DNA from: Streptomyces sp. S3(2020)
GTDB taxonomy: Bacteria > Actinomycetota > Actinomycetes > Streptomycetales > Streptomycetaceae
Direction: 5' to 3'
Assembly (NCBI RefSeq): GCF_013044505.1
Contig: NZ_JABERD010000014.1
Span: 1 to 64,000 of the forward strand
DNA length: 64,000 bases
The notes under the pieces are model-generated. The model saw nothing but the letters and a program-made list of their open reading frames with translations. It had not been told where the DNA came from and did not search any database. Position 1 is the stretch's first letter; each line of letters begins with the position of its first letter. The position numbers and the translations under genes were made by a program. Of this stretch, positions 52,125 to 60,636 are shown one piece after another.

Positions 52125-53069
52125 ATGATGACTGCCACGACCGCGGCCGCTGCCAAGGGCCGGCGCCGGGACGGGCCGACACGTCCCCGACGCGGCGGCA
52201 AGGGCCACCGCCCCTCGGCGGGGCCGCTGTTCGTCGCACCGTTCATGGTGCTGTTCCTCCTGCTGTTCCTCGCGCCGCTCGGCTACGCCGCCTACCTGAG
52301 CCTCTTCCAGGAACGCCTCATCGGCGGCACGGTGTTCGTGGGACTCGACAATTACGCCCAGGCACTCGGCGATTCGCAGTTCCTGCACGGAGTCGGACGG
52401 GTGGCGCTGTTCTTCCTGATCCAGGTCCCCGTCATGCTGCTGCTCGCGCTGCTGTTCGCGCTCGCCCTGGACAGCGGCCTGCTACGGCTCGCCCGGGTGA
52501 TCCGGCTCGGCATCTTCGTGCCCTACGCCGTGCCCAGCGTGGTCGCCACCCTCATGTGGGGTTACCTCTACGGCCCGGACTTCGGCCCGTTCGCCCAGCT
52601 GAGCCGGCACCTGGATCTGCCGGTCCCGGACTTCCTGAGCGACGGCTGGATGCTCGGCAGCCTCGCGAACATCGTGACCTGGGAGTTCGTCGGCTACAAC
52701 ATGATCATCCTGTACGCCGCGCTGCGCACCGTCCCCACCGAGCTGTACGAGGCGGCCGCGGTGGACGGAGCGGGCGCCTGGCGTATCGCGTGGTCCATCA
52801 AACTCCCCGCACTGCGCCCGGCGTTGCTGCTCACCCTGCTGTTCTCCGTGATCGGCAGCTTCCAGCTCTTCAACGAACCCAAGCTCCTGATGAACGTCGC
52901 CCCGGACGTCATCAGCAGCTCCTACACCGCCAACCTGTACGCCTACTCCCTCTCCTTCACCGGCCAGCAGGTCAACTACGCGGCCACGGTGTCCTTCCTC
53001 CTGGGCCTCCTCATCGTGATCGCCTCCTACGGCGTCCTGCTCACCGCCAACCGCAGGAGGACCTCGTGA
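52125..53069 (+). CDS. Sugar ABC transporter permease (MalF type)
   Basis: The protein has six hydrophobic segments starting with LFVAPFMVLFLLLFLAPLGYAAYLS, then VALFFLIQVPVMLLLALLFALAL, and the EAA loop ELYEAAAVDGAGAWRIAWSIKLPALRPAL. ATG 52125 and 52128 are both possible (AAAGG upstream); the first gives 314 residues. Its stop overlaps the next gene start by 4 bp (GTGA, 53066-53069). It is translocation partner of the second permease. Confidence 0.9.
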   Translation: MMTATTAAAAKGRRRDGPTRPRRGGKGHRPSAGPLFVAPFMVLFLLLFLAPLGYAAYLSLFQERLIGGTVFVGLDNYAQALGDSQFLHGVGRVALFFLIQVPVMLLLALLFALALDSGLLRLARVIRLGIFVPYAVPSVVATLMWGYLYGPDFGPFAQLSRHLDLPVPDFLSDGWMLGSLANIVTWEFVGYNMIILYAALRTVPTELYEAAAVDGAGAWRIAWSIKLPALRPALLLTLLFSVIGSFQLFNEPKLLMNVAPDVISSSYTANLYAYSLSFTGQQVNYAATVSFLLGLLIVIASYGVLLTANRRRTS

Positions 53070-54004
53070 CGACCCTCACTCCCCCGGCCGCCGTCGAACC
53101 CACCTCTCGGCGCACTGCCGGCAAGGACCGCACCAAGGGCCGCAGGCCGTTGTCCGGTCGTCGCAGCACCCCGCTGACCATCGCCATGCTCGCCGCCCTC
53201 GCCTACTTCCTCCTCCCCCTGTTCTGGCTGCTGATCGCCTCGACCAAGAGCACCCAGGACCTCTTCAACAGCTTCGGCCTGTGGTTCTCCCACGCCCCTC
53301 AGCTCCTGACGAACATCAAGGAGACCTTCACCCAGGACGACGGCGTCTTCCTGCGCTGGCTGCTCAACACGGTCGCGTACGCGGGTGTCAGCGCGATCGG
53401 CGCCGCCCTGCTCGCCGCGGCCAGCGGCTACGGGTTCGCCAAGTTCCGCTTCCGCGGCAACCGGGCCGCCTTCAACCTCGTCCTCGGCGCCGTCATGGTG
53501 CCGACCACGGCCCTGGCGATCCCCACCTACCTGCTCTTCGCGAAGGCGGGCCTGGTCAACACCCCCTGGGCGATCATCCTGCCCTCGCTCGTCAACCCGT
53601 TCGGCCTGTACCTGATGCGCGTCTACGCCGAGGACGCCGTACCGGACAGCATCCTGGAGGCCGCCCGCATCGACGGCGCCGGCGAGGCCCGGATCTTCTT
53701 CCGGATCGTTCTGCGGCTGCTGGGCCCCGGTCTGGTGACCGTCCTGCTGTTCACCCTCGTGGCGACCTGGAACAACTACTTCCTGCCGCTGATCATGCTC
53801 AACGATCCGGACCTGTACCCCATCACGGTCGGTCTCTCGTCCTGGGCCGCGCAGGCCCAGAACGGCGGGGCGGGCGCCAGCAGCGACATGCTCGCGCTCG
53901 TCGTGACCGGATCCCTGATCTCGATCCTGCCCCTCGTCGTGGCCTTCCTGATGCTCCAGCGCTACTGGCAGAGCGGACTGGCCTCCGGCGGCGTCAAGCA
54001 ATAG
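53066..54004 (+). CDS. Sugar ABC transporter permease (MalG type)
   Basis: The protein (312 residues) starts at GTG 53066 with AGGAGG 4 nt upstream. It has the usual order: LTIAMLAALAYFLLPLFWLLIASTKST, then helices, with EAA loop DSILEAARIDGAGEARIFFRIVLRLLGPGLVTV and C-terminal SGGVKQ, the standard ending of the family. Translationally coupled to the first permease. Confidence 0.92.
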   Translation: MTTLTPPAAVEPTSRRTAGKDRTKGRRPLSGRRSTPLTIAMLAALAYFLLPLFWLLIASTKSTQDLFNSFGLWFSHAPQLLTNIKETFTQDDGVFLRWLLNTVAYAGVSAIGAALLAAASGYGFAKFRFRGNRAAFNLVLGAVMVPTTALAIPTYLLFAKAGLVNTPWAIILPSLVNPFGLYLMRVYAEDAVPDSILEAARIDGAGEARIFFRIVLRLLGPGLVTVLLFTLVATWNNYFLPLIMLNDPDLYPITVGLSSWAAQAQNGGAGASSDMLALVVTGSLISILPLVVAFLMLQRYWQSGLASGGVKQ

Positions 54005-54059
54005 CGCGCACCACGCTCGTACCTTCCCCGTTTCCCCGTCTCATCGGAGGTTTCCCTTC

Positions 54060-56204
54060 ATGGCGGCTCTGCCTGCCCGTGTCCTCTTCGGCGCCGCGTA
54101 CTACCACGAGTACACGCCCGCCTACGACCCCGGACTGCGTCCCGACGAACAGCTGAAGACCGACCTGGACCTGATGGCCGAGGCGCACTTCACCGTGATC
54201 CGGGTGGGCGAGTCGGTCTGGTCGACCTGGGAGCCCACGAGCGGCCGCTTCGACCTCGACTGGCTGCAACCCGTCCTCGACGGCGCCCATGAGCGCGGCA
54301 TCTCCGTCGTCCTCGGCACACCGACGTACGCCGTGCCGCCGTGGCTGGCACGCCAGTACCCGGAGATCACCGGTGAGCGGCGCACCGGCGAGCGCATCGG
54401 CTGGGGCGCCCGCCAGGAGGTCGACTTCACCCACCCCGCGTTCCGTTTCCACGCGGAGCGGGTGATCCGCGAGATCGTCGCCCGGTACGCCGACCACCCG
54501 GCGGTCATCGGCTGGCAGGTCGACAACGAACCGGGCCTGCACCTCTTCCACAACCACGGCGTCTTCCAGCGCTTCGTGGACCACCTGCGGGAGAGGTACG
54601 GCGACGTCGAGACCCTCAACCGCGAGTGGGGCCTGGTCTACTGGTCGCACCGCCTGTCGACCTGGGCCGATCTGTGGACCCCGGACGGCAACGAGCAGCC
54701 CCAGTACGACGTCGCCTGGCGGGAGTTCCAGGCCCGGCAGGTCACCGAGTTCATCGGCTGGCAGGCCGACATCGTCCGCGAGTACGCCCACCCCGGGCAC
54801 TTCGTCACGACCTGCATCTCGTACACCCGCCAGGGGGTGGAGGACGACGCGATGACGGACCGTCTCGACATCGCCTCCGGCAACCCGTACTACGACATGC
54901 AGGACGGGCTGCTGCTGCCCGACCCGACACCGGACGAGCACGAGCAGGCCTGGAAGAGCACCGGCGTGTGGGCGATGTACCAGACGGCCGACCGGATGTT
55001 CTCCTCCCGGCAGCAGCCGTTCCTCGTCACCGAGACCAACGCGAACTCCATCGGCTTCCCCTGGGACAACCGTCCGGGCTACGACGGCCAGTGGCGGCAG
55101 GCCGCCTGGGCGCACGTCGCGCGCGGTGCGCGGATGATCGAGTACTGGCAGTGGCAGACCCTGCGCTTCGGCGCGGAGACGTACTGGGGCGGGGTGCTGC
55201 CGCACAGTGGACGGCCCGGCCGCACCTACGCCGAACTGGCCCGCCTGGGCGTCGAGTTCGACAAGGCCGGCCCCCTCGTCGCCGGGCTCGAACCGGACGC
55301 CGACATCACGATGGTCTACTCGCTGCCGAGCAAGTGGCTGATGCAGAAGTACCCGCCGCTGTCCCGGCCGAACGGCGAACCCGACCCCGCCTCCTACCAT
55401 CGCGTCTTCGACCCCTTCTACCGCGGCGCCTTCGACGCCGGCCGCCAGGTCCGCATCGTCCACGCACGCCAGTTGCACGACCCCAGCGGACAGCGGGAGG
55501 GAATGACGGCCGAGGAGGCCGTGCGACGCCATCCGGTCCTCGTCGCCCCCGCCCTGTACCTCGTCGACGACGCCACGCTCGACTGGCTCGCCGCCTACGC
55601 CCACGCGGGCGGCCACCTCGTGCTCGGTCCGCGCACCGCGTACGCCGACCACGAGGCCCGCGCCCGGACCGAGCCTGCCCCAGGGCGTCTCACCGAGGCC
55701 GCTGGCATCCACTACGACGAGTTCAGCAACCTCACCCACGACGTGCCCGTCCATGTCGAACCCGGCGGCCCGCTCAGGGCGAACGGGACCGCGACGCACT
55801 GGATCGAGTGCCTCACGGCCGTGGACGCCGACGTGCTGGCCTCCTACGACCACCCGCACTTCGGCCGCTGGCCCGCTGTCACCACCCGTCGGCACGGCGC
55901 CGGACGCATCACCTGTGTGGGCACGGTGCCCGGCCGCGACCTCGCCCGGACACTGGCCGACTGGCTCGCTCCGGCCGCACAGAGCGGGTGGCAGGGGCTC
56001 CCGACATCCGTGACGGCGACGACCGGTGTCTCCCCCGACGGACGCCGCGTCCACATCGTGCACAACTGGAGCTGGGAGCCCGCACGCGCCTATGCCCCGG
56101 TCGACCTCTCCGACGTCCTGAGCGACGCCCCCGTTCCGGCCGGCACCGCCCTGGAGCTGGGCCCCTGGGACGTACGCGTCCTTGTCGCCGCCGACAACAG
56201 CTGA
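54060..56204 (+). CDS. GH42 beta-galactosidase
   Basis: The GH42 domain is at 1-380: YYHEYTPAYDP opening, acid/base E157 in GWQVDNEPG, and nucleophile E325 in LVTETNANS, both intact. Residues about 395-610 are the trimerisation domain with VLVAPALYLVDDATLDWL, and the C-terminal domain follows (RRVHIVHNWSWEP). It is 714 residues and has no leader, so it should cut imported galactosides in the cytoplasm. The ATG at 54060 follows TCGGAGG by 8 nt. It is downstream of the transporter and upstream of the secreted sialidase-fold enzyme. Confidence 0.92.
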   Translation: MAALPARVLFGAAYYHEYTPAYDPGLRPDEQLKTDLDLMAEAHFTVIRVGESVWSTWEPTSGRFDLDWLQPVLDGAHERGISVVLGTPTYAVPPWLARQYPEITGERRTGERIGWGARQEVDFTHPAFRFHAERVIREIVARYADHPAVIGWQVDNEPGLHLFHNHGVFQRFVDHLRERYGDVETLNREWGLVYWSHRLSTWADLWTPDGNEQPQYDVAWREFQARQVTEFIGWQADIVREYAHPGHFVTTCISYTRQGVEDDAMTDRLDIASGNPYYDMQDGLLLPDPTPDEHEQAWKSTGVWAMYQTADRMFSSRQQPFLVTETNANSIGFPWDNRPGYDGQWRQAAWAHVARGARMIEYWQWQTLRFGAETYWGGVLPHSGRPGRTYAELARLGVEFDKAGPLVAGLEPDADITMVYSLPSKWLMQKYPPLSRPNGEPDPASYHRVFDPFYRGAFDAGRQVRIVHARQLHDPSGQREGMTAEEAVRRHPVLVAPALYLVDDATLDWLAAYAHAGGHLVLGPRTAYADHEARARTEPAPGRLTEAAGIHYDEFSNLTHDVPVHVEPGGPLRANGTATHWIECLTAVDADVLASYDHPHFGRWPAVTTRRHGAGRITCVGTVPGRDLARTLADWLAPAAQSGWQGLPTSVTATTGVSPDGRRVHIVHNWSWEPARAYAPVDLSDVLSDAPVPAGTALELGPWDVRVLVAADNS

Positions 56205-56245
56205 ACCCCCCGGCCCCACCGTGGCCGTTCACAGACGGAGGAACC

Positions 56246-58051
56246 ATGCAGAGAAGATCCCTGGGCAGGGCGCTGGGCACCTTCGCCGCCGCGTCCGCGT
56301 TGCTGGCCATACCCGCCTCCGGCGCGCAGGCGTACAACCCGACGGGCGGCACCCTGTACCAACTCGGCAGCGAGCCGTGCCTCAAGGGGCGCGGCAACTG
56401 CGCGGTCTACCCCAAGTCGGCCCAGCTGCCGAGCGGTCGGCTGGTGGCCGCGTTCGAGAAGTCCACCGTCGTCACCTCGACGGGCAGCGCCGACGGACAG
56501 ACCCTCCCGGTCTACAAAAGCGATGACGACGGCACCTCGTGGCAGCCGCTGTCCGAGGTCAAGGCCCCGGCGTACCTCTCCACCGATCCCCAGTACGCGA
56601 AGTACACGAGCAACTGGACCAACCCGTACCTCTACACGCTTCCCCAGGACGTCGGGGACCTGAAGCAGGGCACCCTGCTCCTCGCCACGGTCGTCTCGGG
56701 CGATGACCACTACTACAAGGAGCACAAGGCGGCCGACCCCAACTGGACGCCGTCCAACGACGGTGACCGCAAGGATCTGGCGATCGCCCTGTACTCCAGC
56801 ACCGACGACGGCGCGACCTGGAAGATCAACAACGTCGTCGCCACCGGAGGCTGGCAGGGCGGCAGCGCCGGCGCCACTGGCCAGAACATCGCCGCCGCCA
56901 ACACGAACCGCCAGGTGGACCCCCTCTGGGAGCCCTATCTGATGGTCCACAAGGGCCGGCTCGTCTGCTACTACTCCGACGAGAACGACTACACCGGCTT
57001 CGACGCGACCACCGGTGTCCCGACCCTCGACCCCGCGAACGACACCGCCACGGACTCCCTCGGCCAGATCCTCGTCCACAGGACCTGGGACGGCCGCAGC
57101 ACGAGCTGGAGCGCTCCCGTCGTCGACATCGCCGGTATGACCCAGGACATGGGCGGCGGCAAGACGGAGATCGGAGGCGGCCGGCCCGGCATGACCAACG
57201 TCGTCCGCACCACGGACGGCAAGTGGATGATCACCTACGAGTACTGGGGCGGCGGTGCCAACACCCGCTACCAGTTCGCCGACGACCCGCTGAAGTTCTT
57301 CACCGGATCGGCCACCGGGACAGGGGTCGACTCACTGCCGGTCGCCACCGGTTCGCACCCCCTCAGCATGAACGGCAGCCCGGTCCTCATCAGGCTCCCC
57401 GGTGGCCGCCTGGTCTACAACGCCGCGGGCAGCGGCAACGTCTGGGTCAACGAGAGCGGACGCGTCGACGGCACGTGGACGGAGTACCAGACGACCTCAC
57501 CGGCCGCGTACAGCCGCAACCTCCAGTACGTCGACGGCACCGGCCGCGTCGTGATCCTCAACAACCAGGGCACGTCGACGCTCAAGTTCGCCGAGGTCGA
57601 CCTCGGCCACTCGGACGGCGCCTACTACCAACTGGTGAACCGCAGGACGGACCAGGTGATCGGGACCGGGAACAAGACCAACGACGCGAACATCGGCAAC
57701 GGTGACGTGCCCGACGTACGTCTTGAGGCCCCCGGCTCGGCGGCGAACACGGACACCCAGTTCTGGCATGTGGTGACCGAACCGGGCGGCGGAGTCACGC
57801 TGTTGAACAAGTCGGGCGGCCGGGCGGCGGCCGTCTGGACGGGGAACGCGACGACCGGCCAGAAGATCGGCCAGTGGGTCGACAACAGCGGTACGGGCAG
57901 CTGGAACCTCGTGAAGACCAGCGACGGGTTCTACCGGCTCCAGTCCGTGAAGAACACCAGCCTGTACCTGACCGGTGCGGCCGCCGGAGCCCAACTCACC
58001 TTGCAGAGCGCGCTCACCGACGGCTCCCAGGACTGGGAGCTCGTCCAGTAG
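56246..58051 (+). CDS. Secreted sialidase-fold glycosidase with ricin-type domain
   Basis: A signal peptide (LGTFAAASALLAIPASGAQA) is followed by a six-bladed sialidase-like propeller with Asp-box-like SDDDGTSWQ and STDDGATWK and a TEIGGGRPGMTNVVRTTDGKWMITYEYWGGG stretch. Residues from about 455 form a ricin-B-type carbohydrate-binding domain (YYQLVNRRTDQVIGTGN, DTQFWHVV, SGSWNLVK-like, SQDWELVQ). It could be a sialidase or a GH93-type exo-arabinanase; the sequence does not decide. The ATG at 56246 has CGGAGG upstream. Last gene of the LacI locus; it probably feeds the transporter with released sugar. Confidence 0.8.
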   Translation: MQRRSLGRALGTFAAASALLAIPASGAQAYNPTGGTLYQLGSEPCLKGRGNCAVYPKSAQLPSGRLVAAFEKSTVVTSTGSADGQTLPVYKSDDDGTSWQPLSEVKAPAYLSTDPQYAKYTSNWTNPYLYTLPQDVGDLKQGTLLLATVVSGDDHYYKEHKAADPNWTPSNDGDRKDLAIALYSSTDDGATWKINNVVATGGWQGGSAGATGQNIAAANTNRQVDPLWEPYLMVHKGRLVCYYSDENDYTGFDATTGVPTLDPANDTATDSLGQILVHRTWDGRSTSWSAPVVDIAGMTQDMGGGKTEIGGGRPGMTNVVRTTDGKWMITYEYWGGGANTRYQFADDPLKFFTGSATGTGVDSLPVATGSHPLSMNGSPVLIRLPGGRLVYNAAGSGNVWVNESGRVDGTWTEYQTTSPAAYSRNLQYVDGTGRVVILNNQGTSTLKFAEVDLGHSDGAYYQLVNRRTDQVIGTGNKTNDANIGNGDVPDVRLEAPGSAANTDTQFWHVVTEPGGGVTLLNKSGGRAAAVWTGNATTGQKIGQWVDNSGTGSWNLVKTSDGFYRLQSVKNTSLYLTGAAAGAQLTLQSALTDGSQDWELVQ

Positions 58052-58067
58052 CCCCTTGTCCGGAGGT

Positions 58068-58111
58068 GGGCGTCGGAGCCGCGTCCGGCGGACGTACGTC
58101 TGCCGACGCCC
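58068..58111. terminator. Nested inverted repeat between convergent genes
   Basis: GGGCGTCGG (58068-58076) and CCGACGCCC (58103-58111) form a perfect 9-bp outer stem. A competing near-perfect inner palindrome (58087-58104) centres on ACGTACGT. The position between two convergent genes suits a bidirectional terminator, though no U-tract is visible. Confidence 0.55.
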
Positions 58112-58115
58112 ATGG

Positions 58116-58643
58116 TCAGGTGCCGACGTTCTCGATGATCTCCCGCACCTGGCGATTCAGCGAGGGCGCCCACCACGTGGACACCGGCGCCAGCCGGCTG
58201 ACGGCCGCCCCCAGCCACTCCGGGTCACCCAGGCGGTGCAGTGCCCTGGCCTCGGACGTCCTCCGGAACAGGGCCTCCACCATGTACACGTGGAGGCCCG
58301 TATAGGGGCGCTCGTGATGGGTGTAGTTCACCGACCAGTGCTCGTACGGATGGCGAAGGATTCCGCCCACGGAACAGCCGCCGGGGCCGGTCTCCATGTA
58401 GCTGCTGCCGAGCGTGCCCAGCACGCCCATGGTGCGAGTGGCGTGCCATGCCTTATGGGTGGCTCGGATCCTCAGTTCCACGAACTTGGACCACGGGAGG
58501 ACGGCCAGGGGTTCCGGCGCTCCGGGCTCGTGGTGCTCCATACCCTCGGCGGTGAGAACCAGGCACGAGCCGCCCTCCCGCTTCGGGTCCCCGATGATCC
58601 AGCGGTCCCCGACCAGCTCCAGTGGCCCCAGGTATCCCGTCAT
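58116..58643 (-). CDS. Uncharacterised 175-aa protein
   Basis: I do not recognise the family. It opens MTGYLGPLELVGDRWIIGDPKR and alternates beta strands (CLVLTAEGMEHHEP, FVELRIRATHKAWHATR) with a final helix (NRQVREIIENVGT). No leader, membrane helix or cysteine motif. The ATG at 58643 was chosen as the start; a longer reading extends into the next gene. It follows the zinc-ribbon gene by 62 bp in the same direction. Confidence 0.65.
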   Translation of the reverse strand: MTGYLGPLELVGDRWIIGDPKREGGSCLVLTAEGMEHHEPGAPEPLAVLPWSKFVELRIRATHKAWHATRTMGVLGTLGSSYMETGPGGCSVGGILRHPYEHWSVNYTHHERPYTGLHVYMVEALFRRTSEARALHRLGDPEWLGAAVSRLAPVSTWWAPSLNRQVREIIENVGT

Positions 58644-58705
58644 GATCCCCCGTCGGTCGTGTGTTCGCCCGGCCCGTGAGCCTACCCCGCGGCCGGCCTG
58701 CCCTC

Positions 58706-59350
58706 TCAGGTGCGAGGGCGGGGCGACGCGTCGCGCAGCCTCCAGATGTCCTTCCACTGCCGGGTGTGGGCGGCCGCCAGCGGTGGGTCGGGCGCGTCGG
58801 CCCGCTGTACGGCGAGGCTGACACCGCACTGTCCGCACAGGTGGTGGATCCAGTGGTGACCGTCGTGCCAGGCACTGGTGTTGTCCTGGGTTCCGCAGAC
58901 GGGGCAGGTCAGCGCGGCAGTTCGAGCGGGCGGGACCGACGCACGCAGCACCCGCTCGACGACCACGGGCAACGGCTCGTCGGGGTGCATCGCCGGATCG
59001 GGACAGAAGGCGATGCTCCCCCACCTGTGCTGCCGGTCTCGCCAGGACCCGTCCGTCGGCACCTGCCGAGAGCCACGTGCCTTCTCCGCTCGACGACGAG
59101 TGAGATAGGCGCGTTCGTCCGCGAGCCACAGCTGCCGGGCAGCGTGCAGCTCCGCCATGGCGCGTACGACCGAGCCCGGGTCCTGATCCGGGTCCCTGGG
59201 GATCCCCGCGCTGTGGCAGAGGTGGTGATAGGTGGCCCGGAAGCCGTAGGGCGCGAAGTGGACGAGACAGGACCGCAGATTCGTGTGGCGGACACGCGCG
59301 GGCAGGCTCTCGTCGTGGACCCGCCGGCGGTGCGTGGTGAAGCTGCTCAT
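58706..59350 (-). CDS. Uncharacterised protein with a zinc-ribbon-like motif
   Basis: The 214 residues include TCPVCGTQDNTSAWHDG and HHLCGQCGVSL, two CxxC pairs about 20 apart that can hold one zinc, near residues 150-180. The N-terminal half is helical (VRAMAELHAARQLWLADERAYLTRRR). The function is unknown; it might bind nucleic acid. The ATG at 59350 was used as start. It precedes the 175-aa gene in the same direction. Confidence 0.7.
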   Translation of the reverse strand: MSSFTTHRRRVHDESLPARVRHTNLRSCLVHFAPYGFRATYHHLCHSAGIPRDPDQDPGSVVRAMAELHAARQLWLADERAYLTRRRAEKARGSRQVPTDGSWRDRQHRWGSIAFCPDPAMHPDEPLPVVVERVLRASVPPARTAALTCPVCGTQDNTSAWHDGHHWIHHLCGQCGVSLAVQRADAPDPPLAAAHTRQWKDIWRLRDASPRPRT

Positions 59351-59386
59351 CCCCGGACACTACGGCCGGCCGGGCACGAGGAGGGC

Positions 59387-60487
59387 CTACAACCAGCCAT
59401 TGCGCTTGAAATTCCGGTGCAGGACGAGGCAGGCCGTGGCGATGACGGTCAGGACGAGGGGGTAGCCGAAGGTCCAGCGCAGTTCCGGCATGTGGTCGAA
59501 GTTCATGCCGTAGACGCCGCAGACCATGGTCGGTACGGCGATGATCGCGGCCCAGGCGGTGATCTTCCGCATGTCCTCGTTCTGGGCGACGGTGACCTGC
59601 GCGAGGTGGGCCTGGAGGATCGAGTCGAGCAGGACGTCGTAGGCGTTGATCTGATCGGTGACGCGGGTGAGGTGGTCGGTGACGTCCCGGAAGTACGCCT
59701 GTATCTCCTTGTCCACGCAGGCACGCGGCTCGGTGGCGAGCCGGTCCAGGGGGCGGGCGAGCGGGACCACGGCCCGCTTCAGTTCCAGGAGTTCACGCTT
59801 GAGCTGGTAGATGCGGCCGGCGTCGGCGTTGCGGGGGCTGCGCGGGGAGAAGACGTCGCTCTCGACCTGGTCGATGTCGTTCTGGACGGAGTCGGTGACC
59901 GTGACGTAGTCGTCGACGACGTGGTCGGCGATGGCGTGCAGGACCGCGGAGGGGCCCTTGGCCATCAGCTCTGGGTGGGCTTCGAGGTCCTCTCGCAGCG
60001 GGCCGAGGGAGCCGTGGCGGCCGTGGCGGACGGTGACGACGAAGTCGGGGCCGGTGAAGACCATGATCTCGCCGGTGTCGACGACCTCGCTGTTCGCGGT
60101 CAGTTCGGCGTGCTCTACGTAGGTGACGGTCTTGAAGACGGAGAACAGGACCTCGCCGTACTGCTCGATCTTGGGGCGCTGATGGGCGTGGACGGCGTCC
60201 TCGACGGCGAGGGGGTGCAGGCCGAAGAGTTCCGCGACACCGGCGAACTCCTCCTCCCCCGGTTCGTGCAGGCCCAGCCAGACGAAGCCGCCCCGGTGCT
60301 TGCGGGCGTAGCGCACGGATTCCTCCACGGAATCCCTTGCGGGGCGGCGGACGCCGTCGTGGTAGACGACACAGTTGACCACCGTCGAGCCGAGCGGGGA
60401 GCGGGCCGGGTGGCTGAGGTCCACACGGCGACGGCGGGTGCGCCGCGCCAGGTTCGCGACTTTGCGCAGGTTGCCGACCATCGACAT
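59387..60487 (-). CDS. corA: CorA-family Mg/Co transport protein
   Basis: The C-terminal signature YGMNF lies near residue 335, between the two membrane helices (ITAWAAIIAVPTMVCGVYGMNF and YPLVLTVIATACLVL). The rest is a cytoplasmic funnel with long helices (LLDSILQAHLAQVTVAQNEDMRK). At 366 residues it is complete. ATG 60487 follows AAGGAG by 9 nt. It forms a homopentameric divalent-cation channel. It is downstream of the LysA-like gene on the same strand with 149 bp between. Confidence 0.9.
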   Translation of the reverse strand: MSMVGNLRKVANLARRTRRRRVDLSHPARSPLGSTVVNCVVYHDGVRRPARDSVEESVRYARKHRGGFVWLGLHEPGEEEFAGVAELFGLHPLAVEDAVHAHQRPKIEQYGEVLFSVFKTVTYVEHAELTANSEVVDTGEIMVFTGPDFVVTVRHGRHGSLGPLREDLEAHPELMAKGPSAVLHAIADHVVDDYVTVTDSVQNDIDQVESDVFSPRSPRNADAGRIYQLKRELLELKRAVVPLARPLDRLATEPRACVDKEIQAYFRDVTDHLTRVTDQINAYDVLLDSILQAHLAQVTVAQNEDMRKITAWAAIIAVPTMVCGVYGMNFDHMPELRWTFGYPLVLTVIATACLVLHRNFKRNGWL

Positions 60488-60636
60488 GCGGGACTTCTCC
60501 TTCAGCGGACCATTGGATCCGGACAGTGTGCCAAACGACGGTAAGGCCGACGTCAGAGCCGGCCCTTCCCACGGAACACCAGGTGGACGACGGTGCCCAG
60601 GAGGGCGGCGACCGCCCCCCTCCGGCACATGGCCGG

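Noticed and set aside
51143..53065. Extended readings upstream of both sugar permeases
   Set aside because: They overlap the binding-protein gene in a wrong frame; starts with ribosome sites exist at 52125 and 53066.
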